From Ignavibacteriales bacterium (GTDB lineage Bacteria > Bacteroidota > Ignavibacteria > Ignavibacteriales > Ignavibacteriaceae), in contig DAIERC010000309.1 in NCBI GenBank assembly GCA_027347125.1, forward strand, positions 1 through 5,259: a DNA stretch of 5,259 bases, read 5' to 3'. Below are positions 1-5,259 of the stretch, piece after piece; position 1 is the stretch's first letter, and every line of letters begins with the position of its first letter. The position numbers were made by a program, and so were the translations under genes. A model generated the notes under the pieces. It had not been told where the DNA came from, searched no databases, and was given only the letters and a program-made list of their open reading frames with translations.

Positions 1-1
1 A

Positions 2-2431
2 GAAAAAAATAAAGAAAACACCAAGGACGCTTTACCGCTGATTCACATAATAATACCGTGCGGTTTTAGAAATGTATCAATGCCGGAAGGAACCAACGCG
101 GTTGGCAGTGAAATACACGGCTTCTCGTATTCATGGGAAAATATGAACGCCGGACTGGACGGTATTTTGATTGAGCTGCCGGCGTTAAATGTAAAACCGA
201 CTGCGGGAAATTATTTTCCGATGAACATACAGGTAAAAGATCCTTTATGCCTGATAAGAGATATGCTCGATTTTTCTTTCTCCGTAAAACCTAACGAGCC
301 GAGAACTCTCTGGTTGGATTTGAGAGACAGGATATTACCCAATAACAAATCTATTTACATAACCATTGCCGCATCCGGTTCAGATTTTTTTCCTTCGATG
401 CTTGAGGGCGCGAAGATAAAATTAATTTTTAAACAGCGGCAGGATGCGCTTAAAGAAGATATAAACGACAGATGGACGCAGGTTAAAGATAACTTTGCAT
501 TCATAGTTGAAGAACACCCCAACGACAGAAGGTTTACCAGATACGATAGGTTTGAAAAAGATATAACCGATTTATTGCGTGTTGATCCTGAAAATAAACT
601 TGCAAGGCAATACTGGGCGCTCGCAAACCCGGAACAGCCGCAGCCCCAGTTTACACAGCCTGTACCTCCTAAAGGAATTCCTCTCTGGGCGTTCAGACAA
701 ATTAAAGATATTGATGGATATAAAAAAATAGTTGAATGGTATATCGATAACAGGCAGATAAGCGACGGCGAACTTGGAGGCGGGCTTTCGGATGACAGCG
801 ACCTTGGAAATTCATGGCCAGGTTTAGCGTTTATGGGATGCATACCGGACAAGGTTGCCGCTTCATCATACAATTTAATGGAAGCTATTTTTAATAACGG
901 CATGCGTACCAACGGGTTGAATACAATACAGGCAGACGGCCTGCATTCTTATGAAGAAGGCACCAATGTTATGGGGCAAGTAAACTTGCTGGACTTCGGC
1001 GACCCACGCAACGTTGAACGATTGATGGAAACAGTTCGGGGCCTTGAAGAAAAAGCCATCGGTGTTAACAAAGCAGGCCATTATCATTTCAGATCAAATT
1101 ATTTCGGCGCAAATGCCGTTGCGCAGGAAGGTGTTTGGTTATGGTCGTCGGCGCCAATATATCTTAACCTTGAGCCGGCGGTTTATCTGGGACAATTTTA
1201 CGGAAACCCGGCAGCCAGAAAATTGGTTATTAATGTTGTTAACAGTTTACTGGCGCACTCGAGAAAAAGCCCCGAAGGCAAAACTCTTGTTGACGTTGAG
1301 ATCAATTACGACACCGATCAAAGCAGGCCTTCACCAATGGGGCATACGGCCCCGACGCAATTAGGCTTTAACGCATTCTCTAACGTTACACAATATGTAT
1401 CTGCCGTTCATTTATTCTGGGCAGCCTGGCGATGGACAGGTGATGAAAAATATTTAAAACCAATTCTTGATATCGGCCCGAAGATTTTGGGCGCAATTAC
1501 CAACGACGGTTTAGATATGCTTAACATTAGGAACACTTTCGGCAAAAAACTGATGGAGATGGAGAAACAGAATCCAAACGCCGACATATTAGATCATATT
1601 GCCTGGCAATTAACCGGTAACAAAAAATACCTGGAAGATTATTATGCACATCAAATTGAAGGCGATGCATTAAGAGAATATTACGATACCGAAGGAAGCC
1701 CGTGGATTGACAGAGTATATGTAGCTGAAAGAGAATTGCAGCGGTCAAGATTGGGCGGAGTCGCTCTTTCCAGAAACGATATCTTTCCCGGTAATAACGT
1801 TAGCTGGAGGTTTAACGCACCTGCTACGGGTGAAAGCGCGGCCATCTTAATAAACTATGCAACACCTTCAGAACTACACATTGAGGTATACAACCTTGAT
1901 GATAAAACAATACAGGCTTCTATGAAAGGTTGGGATATTCTGCCCGGAACGTGGGAAGTTAAGGAAACACTTGATTCCAACGGTGATGATAAGCCGGATA
2001 TGGAACTGAATAAAAGAGAAGTAAAGTTCGGACTTTCGGATACAGTAAATTTTTCGTTCCAACCACACAAGAGTACTTTTATAACTTTAAAATTAATCAA
2101 GAAGGGAAAGGATTATACGGAACTTCCCGACCTGGCAGCAGGTAAACATGACATTAAAATAAGCGGGGACAATGTAAAAGTAACCGTGCATAATTTAGGG
2201 GCAGTTGAATCAGCGCCGGCAAAAATCGCTTTAATAGATTCGAGCGGGAAAATAATTTCCGAATCGGATATTCCTTCACTTAAAGCGCCCGATGACTTAC
2301 TGCCGAAGACAACCGAAGTAGAACTGTCAATTCCCAACGGAATAAATACAGCCGGGCTAAGTGTGCTGATTGATCCTGAAAACCGGGTACATGAGATAAC
2401 ACGCGTGAACAATATTGTTGAGTTAAAATAA
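2..2431 (+). CDS. Large putative carbohydrate-active protein, toroid-like with C-terminal CARDB-like domain (5' partial)
   Basis: The frame is open from base 2, so the true start lies upstream. The ATG at 80 has no ribosome binding site, and the 26 codons before it read like normal protein, so I reject it as the start. Residues below count from that Met. Residues 1-118 are strand-rich with a WLDLRDR motif (78-84) and look like a beta-sandwich. Residues 120-200 are a charged helical stretch and a Pro/Gln linker. Residues 200-540 are helical with aromatic-rich turns (GGGLSDDSDL 233-242, DGLHSYEEGTN 286-296, HYHF 334-337, HTAPTQLGFN 422-431, WRWTGDEKYL 450-459), resembling (alpha/alpha) toroid hydrolases and lyases. 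Residues 560-672 form a beta-sandwich with a dockerin-like acidic loop, DSNGDDKPD (632-640). Residues 686-783 resemble CARDB and end DPENRVHEITRVNN. There is no T9SS tail. I do not recognise a named enzyme family. Carbohydrate action is inferred from architecture and pectin-related neighbours, and catalytic residues are unassigned. No terminator follows. Confidence 0.83.
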   Translation, partial: EKNKENTKDALPLIHIIIPCGFRNVSMPEGTNAVGSEIHGFSYSWENMNAGLDGILIELPALNVKPTAGNYFPMNIQVKDPLCLIRDMLDFSFSVKPNEPRTLWLDLRDRILPNNKSIYITIAASGSDFFPSMLEGAKIKLIFKQRQDALKEDINDRWTQVKDNFAFIVEEHPNDRRFTRYDRFEKDITDLLRVDPENKLARQYWALANPEQPQPQFTQPVPPKGIPLWAFRQIKDIDGYKKIVEWYIDNRQISDGELGGGLSDDSDLGNSWPGLAFMGCIPDKVAASSYNLMEAIFNNGMRTNGLNTIQADGLHSYEEGTNVMGQVNLLDFGDPRNVERLMETVRGLEEKAIGVNKAGHYHFRSNYFGANAVAQEGVWLWSSAPIYLNLEPAVYLGQFYGNPAARKLVINVVNSLLAHSRKSPEGKTLVDVEINYDTDQSRPSPMGHTAPTQLGFNAFSNVTQYVSAVHLFWAAWRWTGDEKYLKPILDIGPKILGAITNDGLDMLNIRNTFGKKLMEMEKQNPNADILDHIAWQLTGNKKYLEDYYAHQIEGDALREYYDTEGSPWIDRVYVAERELQRSRLGGVALSRNDIFPGNNVSWRFNAPATGESAAILINYATPSELHIEVYNLDDKTIQASMKGWDILPGTWEVKETLDSNGDDKPDMELNKREVKFGLSDTVNFSFQPHKSTFITLKLIKKGKDYTELPDLAAGKHDIKISGDNVKVTVHNLGAVESAPAKIALIDSSGKIISESDIPSLKAPDDLLPKTTEVELSIPNGINTAGLSVLIDPENRVHEITRVNNIVELK

Positions 2432-2446
2432 AACAAGCAGGCAAAG

Positions 2447-2512
2447 ATGAAACAAAAAATATTTTATGCTGCTTCAGTGCTGCGATGTATAGAAGTTGAA
2501 ATATACATTTAG
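2447..2512 (+). other. 21-codon frame, possible remnant of a lost exported-protein gene
   Basis: An ATG 15 bases after the upstream stop opens a frame beginning MKQKIFYAASVL, which has the charged then hydrophobic pattern of a signal-peptide start. After that the sequence turns polar and acidic (RCIEVEIYI) and stops with TAG. There is no clear ribosome binding site. It may be the 5' end of a former downstream operon gene cut off by a deletion or rearrangement, or simply chance. A translated 21-residue peptide is possible but nothing supports it. Confidence 0.2.
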
Positions 2513-2543
2513 AGATGACTTGCTATTTAAAAATAATTTTATA

Positions 2544-2571
2544 ACTTATATAAGTAAATGTTAAAGTTAAC
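2544..2571. promoter_or_regulatory. Two adjacent palindromes, possible protein-binding sites
   Basis: ACTTATATAAGT at 2544-2555 is a perfect 12-base palindrome. GTTAA-AG-TTAAC at 2560-2571 is a second dyad with 5-base arms around a 2-base spacer. Their centres are 16 bases apart. Paired dyads upstream of a gene can be operators for dimeric regulators. In DNA this A+T-rich, short palindromes also arise by chance, so the role is speculative. Confidence 0.25.
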
Positions 2572-2644
2572 GATAAAGGAACACCCGAATTTCGATAAAT
2601 AAAAAATAGTTGAGAAGCTTGACTCTGGTAGATTTTTTTTAGAA

Positions 2645-2720
2645 TTTAGTTAAGGATAAAGTAATCGTTTAAGTGAAACGCAATTTAATGAACTTCGAAA
2701 GATAATTTATCCTTACTAAA
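2645..2720. repeat. Long inverted repeat: 15 paired bases with one bulge, 45-base loop
   Basis: The left arm 2645-2660 (TTTAG, extra T at 2650, TAAGGATAAA) pairs with the right arm 2706-2720 (TTTATCCTTACTAAA). Ten inner pairs are uninterrupted and five outer pairs follow the single bulged T. Within the loop, CGTTT (2666-2670) and AAACG (2676-2680) form a further 5-pair hairpin, and TTCGAA (2694-2699) is a palindrome. No T-run follows either arm in the transcribed direction, so it is not an intrinsic terminator. Possible roles are a structured leader or small RNA, an operator, or the ends of a small decayed mobile element; the sequence does not decide. Confidence 0.5.
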
Positions 2721-2901
2721 AAGATGATTAAGAAAAGTAATTTGCCGTAAAGAAAATTTCTATCCTTGATTATCATAAGTGTAGTGATGCTTTCTCGTGT
2801 TCATGTGAGTCACTGTGGCGAAGCAATTTAAATATATGTTTTCTTAAATAGATGTACCTTAAACAGGAACATATTTGTCCAAAATATACTTAATCATAAA
2901 C

Positions 2902-2925
2902 GCTGTTTTACGAAAGTAAGATAGC
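2902..2925 (+). promoter_or_regulatory. 5'-leader hairpin with GAAA tetraloop ahead of the beta-helix gene
   Basis: GCTGTTTTAC (2902-2911) and GTAAGATAGC (2916-2925) pair over ten positions around a GAAA loop. Two of the pairs are G-U, so the structure works in RNA but not as a DNA palindrome, which suggests it acts in the transcript. GAAA is a GNRA tetraloop, a stable RNA loop class. The stem ends nine bases before the Shine-Dalgarno sequence. Likely roles are protecting the 5' end, keeping the ribosome site open, or serving as a control element. No known riboswitch consensus is recognised. Confidence 0.45.
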
Positions 2926-2934
2926 AAATTACTT

Positions 2935-2942
2935 AAGGAGGT
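2935..2942 (+). promoter_or_regulatory. Perfect Shine-Dalgarno sequence for the 2948 gene
   Basis: AAGGAGGT lies with six bases between GGAGG and the ATG at 2948, which fixes that start. It is much stronger than the weak AGGGA (4427-4431) and GGA (4912-4914) sites of the two downstream genes. Strong Shine-Dalgarno sites are infrequent in Bacteroidota, so high expression of this gene is a reasonable inference. Confidence 0.85.
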
Positions 2943-2947
2943 AAGAT

Positions 2948-4306
2948 ATGAGGAGACTACTACTATTAGCTGCATTTTTATTTTTTGCGGCTGGAGTAAA
3001 CATTTATTCACAAACTTTGGTTAACCCCGGAGACGGTACATTATCGACAGCAATTGCCGCTGCAAACTCAGGCGATGTTTTGCAGTTAGTGCCGGGTGCG
3101 GAATATACCGAATCTACACTTTTCAATCTCGGTACATTACATAAAGTTATAACCATTGAACTTGCAGACCCAACAGCCACACAAAAAGCAGTTGTTAAAG
3201 TATTAGCGAGCGACGGAGGTACTACTGTTCCCAACTTTTTTATGATTGGCGACAGTGGTTCTATCTCATTAAGCGGTATTGAATTTGACGGAACCCAGAA
3301 TGGTGCTGCTACTGTAAATCATCTGGTTCAAGTAACGGTAGGCACCACTACAGATTCAGGTTTTGTTCATAAAATAAGTGTCGATAATTGTTTTGTTCAC
3401 GATTTAACTGGTAACGTAATAGACGCTTCGAACAGTACTCTTAAAGGCATTATGGTTGTAGATACGGTATTGATTAATAACTGTATCTTCCACAATACAT
3501 ACACTTCTGCATATATGAAAACTGCCGGTTGCGATTATATCAAGGTTACAAACTCTACTTTTTACGATATGAACAGCTACGGTTTAAGAGTTGCCGGCCC
3601 AGGTGAATCCGGCTGGTATAATCATACTGCCGGTGCACTTATAGATCATACTACGTGGTACAACATTGGCGGTACAGACCCGAGAGAAGTAATTTTGCTG
3701 GAAAAAGGTCCGAACTTGAATCCATGGACGGTAACAAATACAATAATACAGAATCAGAATAGCACAAGTAAAACAGTAATTAACATTAAAATGTTAACCG
3801 ATACGACTATGCAAAACGTATCCAATGTATGCTTATGGCAAGTTGGAAAAGTAACCTGGAATGGCGGTACAATAAAAGATACCATCACTATGGATCCTCA
3901 ATTTGCTGATCCTACAAAAGGAGACTTCACATTGCCTAAAGGATCAATTCTACTAACATACGGTACAGACGGTAAAGCAATAGGCGACCCGCGCTGGGCA
4001 ACCAACGGTCCTACCGCTGTAGAGAACGTTCATAATGTTCCCGCAAAATTTGAACTATCACAAAACTATCCTAACCCGTTCAACCCATCAACACAAATTA
4101 ATTTCAGCCTGCAAAAATCTGGTATGACTAGTTTGATTGTTTACAACTTATTGGGCCAGGAAGTAGCTACTCTAATTAAAGGTAATTTAACTGCAGGTCA
4201 ACACAGTGTAAGCTTTAACGCGGTTAATTTGCCGACAGGCGTTTACATTTACAAATTGAATTCATCAAATCAAACCTTTGCAAGGAAGATGATTCTTATT
4301 AAGTAG
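2948..4306 (+). CDS. T9SS-exported parallel beta-helix protein, DUF4957/DUF5123-like, probable pectin-associated
   Basis: A complete 452-residue protein. Residues 1-22 form a signal peptide (RR, then a Leu/Ala/Phe core, cleavage after IYSQ). Residues 23-110 (TLSTAIAAANSGDVLQLVPG and following) match the opening of chondroitinase B-like/DUF4957 beta-helices. Residues 105-330 continue as short strand repeats with Asn-rich turns (VDNCFVHDL, INNCIFHNT, VTNSTFYDM), and the region 176-350 closing in DPQFADPTKGDFTLP and GDPRW resembles DUF5123. Residues 366-452 are a T9SS type A sorting domain (YPNPFNPSTQI, VYNLLGQEVATL, LPTGVYIYKL, KMILIK), normally removed on export with the protein released or anchored at the surface. 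These folds occur in pectin-utilisation loci as lyases or glycan binders. No catalytic residues can be assigned, so binding is as likely as cleavage. TAG is followed in frame by TGA, then a terminator; with its own leader and strong ribosome site it is probably monocistronic. Confidence 0.92.
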   Translation: MRRLLLLAAFLFFAAGVNIYSQTLVNPGDGTLSTAIAAANSGDVLQLVPGAEYTESTLFNLGTLHKVITIELADPTATQKAVVKVLASDGGTTVPNFFMIGDSGSISLSGIEFDGTQNGAATVNHLVQVTVGTTTDSGFVHKISVDNCFVHDLTGNVIDASNSTLKGIMVVDTVLINNCIFHNTYTSAYMKTAGCDYIKVTNSTFYDMNSYGLRVAGPGESGWYNHTAGALIDHTTWYNIGGTDPREVILLEKGPNLNPWTVTNTIIQNQNSTSKTVINIKMLTDTTMQNVSNVCLWQVGKVTWNGGTIKDTITMDPQFADPTKGDFTLPKGSILLTYGTDGKAIGDPRWATNGPTAVENVHNVPAKFELSQNYPNPFNPSTQINFSLQKSGMTSLIVYNLLGQEVATLIKGNLTAGQHSVSFNAVNLPTGVYIYKLNSSNQTFARKMILIK

Positions 4307-4320
4307 TGATAATTTTATAT

Positions 4321-4350
4321 AGAGACGGGGCGTTCCCCGTCTCTTTTTTT
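4321..4350 (+). terminator. Strong intrinsic terminator after the beta-helix gene
   Basis: AGAGACGGGG (4321-4330) and CCCCGTCTCT (4335-4344) form a perfect 10-pair, GC-rich stem around a four-base CGTT loop. It is followed directly by a run of Ts to 4350. It sits 14 bases after the stop at 4306, as expected for a factor-independent terminator on the + strand, and separates the beta-helix gene from the downstream pair. Confidence 0.95.
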
Positions 4351-4435
4351 ATATATATACCTTGAAATGCAGTCTCGAATTAAAATCATTTACCGAAGTG
4401 TTTAGGCATAATAATTATTAACAAACAGGGATTTA

Positions 4436-4873
4436 ATGAAAGTAGTTTTTACAATTTTTCTTACGATCATATTTTGTTTAATATCTGCAACCTCATCATA
4501 TACTAATACAGAATCAACATACAATCGACAATTAAGATCATCCGGCAATAAACCGGTTAAAGTTTCAGGCGTTTTAACAGAACAGCCATGCAGCGATTAT
4601 AATATTAATGTAAATACTACTCCGCGCTATTCATTACCCTGCGGCACCGCCGCCGTAATAGCAAATCTTTTATACTCTCCCTGTACGATATACACTTCGG
4701 TAAATTATCTTAATGCCGGAATTTCGATTCCGGAAATAAGATTTAGCACTTCAAAATATTCTTATTCAATAAATTCATTCGATAAACCATACGGCAATAA
4801 TTATTTTATCGCTTACAAATATAGCGGACGCTCTCTTTGTTCACCGCGATATTTAATTATTCACGGGATATAA
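4436..4873 (+). CDS. Small exported protein of unknown function
   Basis: A 145-residue protein that I do not recognise. The N-terminus (MK, then a hydrophobic core to about residue 18) is a good Sec signal peptide, with likely cleavage near residues 20-23. C14 sits within the hydrophobic core and is not in a lipobox, so a lipoprotein is unlikely. The mature part is rich in Ser and Tyr (20 and 14 residues in the whole protein) with alternating polar/hydrophobic stretches (RFSTSKYSYSINSF 102-115, NNYFIAYKYSG 121-131), suggesting beta structure. Cys 52, 69, 83 and 135 could form two disulfides after export. There is no T9SS tail. The start has an AGGGA site (4427-4431) four bases upstream. It lies 48 bases before the lyase gene, so co-transcription is likely. 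It could instead be a decayed or frameshifted relic of a longer secreted protein; the signal peptide and open frame favour a real gene. Confidence 0.62.
   Translation: MKVVFTIFLTIIFCLISATSSYTNTESTYNRQLRSSGNKPVKVSGVLTEQPCSDYNINVNTTPRYSLPCGTAAVIANLLYSPCTIYTSVNYLNAGISIPEIRFSTSKYSYSINSFDKPYGNNYFIAYKYSGRSLCSPRYLIIHGI
4716..4733 (+). other. UUCG-loop hairpin inside the small exported-protein gene
   Basis: CCGGAAT (4716-4722), TTCG (4723-4726), ATTCCGG (4727-4733) form a perfect 7-pair stem with a UUCG tetraloop in the transcript. The closing pair is U-A rather than the most stable C-G. No T-run follows, so it is not a standard terminator. It may slow translation or protect mRNA ends, or be a coincidence of coding sequence. 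Confidence 0.4.
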
Positions 4874-4921
4874 ATGCCGTTTTATATTTTTTTGAATTAC
4901 TAATTTTGTTTGGAAACGTAA

Positions 4922-5259
4922 ATGAATAAAATTTTCGGATATGTGGTGAAAAGGATAGGACAATTGGGATTTTTTTTTATGACGATTTGTCTTCTTTTTT
5001 CCTTTGATACATTCGGCCAGCAACCGGCATTTCCCGGCGCCGAAGGGTTCGGACGCTTTACTACCGGCGGCAGGGGCGGCAGAGTATATGAAGTTACAAA
5101 TCTTAAAGACGATAACAATCCCGGGAGTTTAAGATACGCAATTAATCAAAAGGGGCCGAGAATAATAGTATTTAAAGTTTCGGGAAATATTCCTCTAACG
5201 GATTACCTGAAAATTTCCAACGGCGATGTTACAATAGCGGGGCAAACAGCGCCGGGTGA
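4922..5259 (+). CDS. Pectate lyase-like polysaccharide lyase, family 1 type (3' partial)
   Basis: The first 112 codons, with the frame open to the window end; the closing 'tga' is out of frame (GGT GA-). Residues 1-33 carry basic residues (K10, R11), a hydrophobic core (FFFMTICLLFSF) and cleavage near TFGQQ, a Sec signal. The mature start FPGAEGFGRFTTGGRGG (37-53), then VYEVTNLKDDNNPGSLRYAI and DVTIAGQTAPG (102-112), is the hallmark opening of Bacteroidota family 1 pectate lyase beta-helix proteins, which cleave polygalacturonan by calcium-dependent beta-elimination outside the cell. The calcium-binding and catalytic residues lie beyond the window, so activity is inferred. I chose ATG 4922 (GGA at 4912-4914 seven bases upstream) because it keeps the basic n-region; GTG 4946 would also give a good signal peptide, while ATG 4979 would leave no positive charge. 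A nine-T run (4970-4978) lies within the signal-peptide codons. It probably shares a transcript with the preceding small gene. Confidence 0.9.
   Translation, partial: MNKIFGYVVKRIGQLGFFFMTICLLFSFDTFGQQPAFPGAEGFGRFTTGGRGGRVYEVTNLKDDNNPGSLRYAINQKGPRIIVFKVSGNIPLTDYLKISNGDVTIAGQTAPG

Larger units (their letters stand above)
2432..2947. other. 516-base A+T-rich intergenic region, long leader of the beta-helix gene
   Basis: No frame here codes convincingly: stops are dense in all frames and no protein family is recognisable. The region holds a 21-codon frame at 2447-2512, paired palindromes at 2544-2571, an 8-T run at 2633-2640, a bulged inverted repeat at 2645-2720, and a hairpin plus Shine-Dalgarno sequence at 2902-2942. 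No intrinsic terminator for the upstream gene is visible. The promoter of the 2948 gene presumably lies here, but no hexamer pair is convincing: TTGACT (2619-2624) with TAGAAT (2640-2645) has only a 15-base spacer, and TATACT (2885-2890) lacks a partner. Confidence 0.7.

Noticed and set aside
80..82. ATG at 80 as the start of the large gene
   Set aside because: The frame is open to base 2, no ribosome binding site precedes it, and the upstream codons read as normal protein, so the gene is cut by the window edge.
355..912. 185-codon frame on the - strand
   Set aside because: It lies wholly within the large + strand gene, has a low-complexity Ser/Pro-rich product and shows no family features; it is an antisense shadow. 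The same holds for the smaller - strand frames at 875-1087, 1527-1748, 1855-2100, 1874-2068, 3004-3234 and 4900-5118; the one at 2113-2436, which runs five bases past the + strand stop, is judged the same way.
1044..1364. 106-codon + strand frame in a different phase
   Set aside because: It is embedded in the large gene and its Arg-rich product shows no domain pattern, while the main frame is coherent throughout.
2611..2640. Possible terminator for the large gene ending in the 8-T run
   Set aside because: The bases before the T-run form only a very weak stem (GAG/CTC around AAGCTT), and it is about 200 bases past the stop codon.
2619..2645. Sigma-70-like promoter TTGACT ... TAGAAT
   Set aside because: The 15-base spacer is short, and lineage promoters often follow other consensus forms; kept only as a weak possibility.
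4901..4908. TAATTTTG as a Bacteroidota-type -7 element (TAnnTTTG)
   Set aside because: No TTTG lies at the expected distance upstream, and the leader would be only about a dozen bases; probably chance in T-rich DNA.
5257..5259. Final TGA as a stop for the lyase gene
   Set aside because: In the lyase frame the bases read GGT GA-, so the TGA is out of frame; family members continue with Asp here.
1..5259. tRNA, rRNA, CRISPR array or insertion sequence
   Set aside because: No cloverleaf, rRNA-like segment, regularly spaced repeats or transposase coding sequence could be seen on either strand.

Overview
This window looks like part of a plant cell-wall polysaccharide (probably pectin) degradation locus from a member of the Bacteroidota/Ignavibacteriota lineage. 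Two things point there. The gene at 2948-4306 ends in a textbook type IX secretion (T9SS) sorting domain of the 'YPNPFNPSTQI ... VYNLLGQEVATL ... LPTGVYIYKL ... KMILIK' kind, a style common in Ignavibacteria. The gene entering at 4922 starts like the family 1 pectate lyases of that phylum. The DNA is moderately A+T-rich, and the non-coding DNA is more so. All genes found are on the + strand.

Layout. (1) Positions 2-2431: the C-terminal 809 codons of a large protein whose start lies before the window. It has an N-terminal beta-sandwich-like part, a long helical part resembling an (alpha/alpha) toroid, a beta-sandwich with a calcium-loop-like motif, and a final CARDB-like domain. (2) Positions 2432-2947: 516 bases with no convincing gene. 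They hold a 21-codon reading frame that looks like a beheaded signal peptide, two adjacent palindromes, a long bulged inverted repeat and, just before the next gene, an RNA-type hairpin with a GAAA loop beside a perfect Shine-Dalgarno sequence. (3) Positions 2948-4306: a secreted beta-helix protein with DUF4957/DUF5123-like features and a T9SS C-terminal domain, closed by tandem stops and a perfect intrinsic terminator at 4321-4350. (4) Positions 4436-4873: a small exported protein of unknown function. (5) Positions 4922-5259: the first 112 codons of a pectate lyase-like enzyme, cut by the window end.

Working together (inference): the lyase would cleave polygalacturonan outside the cell, and the T9SS-exported beta-helix protein would bind or process pectin at the surface. 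The large toroid-like protein may act on the polymer or the released oligosaccharides. The strong terminator splits the window into at least two transcription units: the beta-helix gene with its own long leader, then the small exported protein and the lyase 48 bases apart. No tRNA, rRNA, CRISPR array, transposase, SusC/SusD pair or regulator gene is visible.
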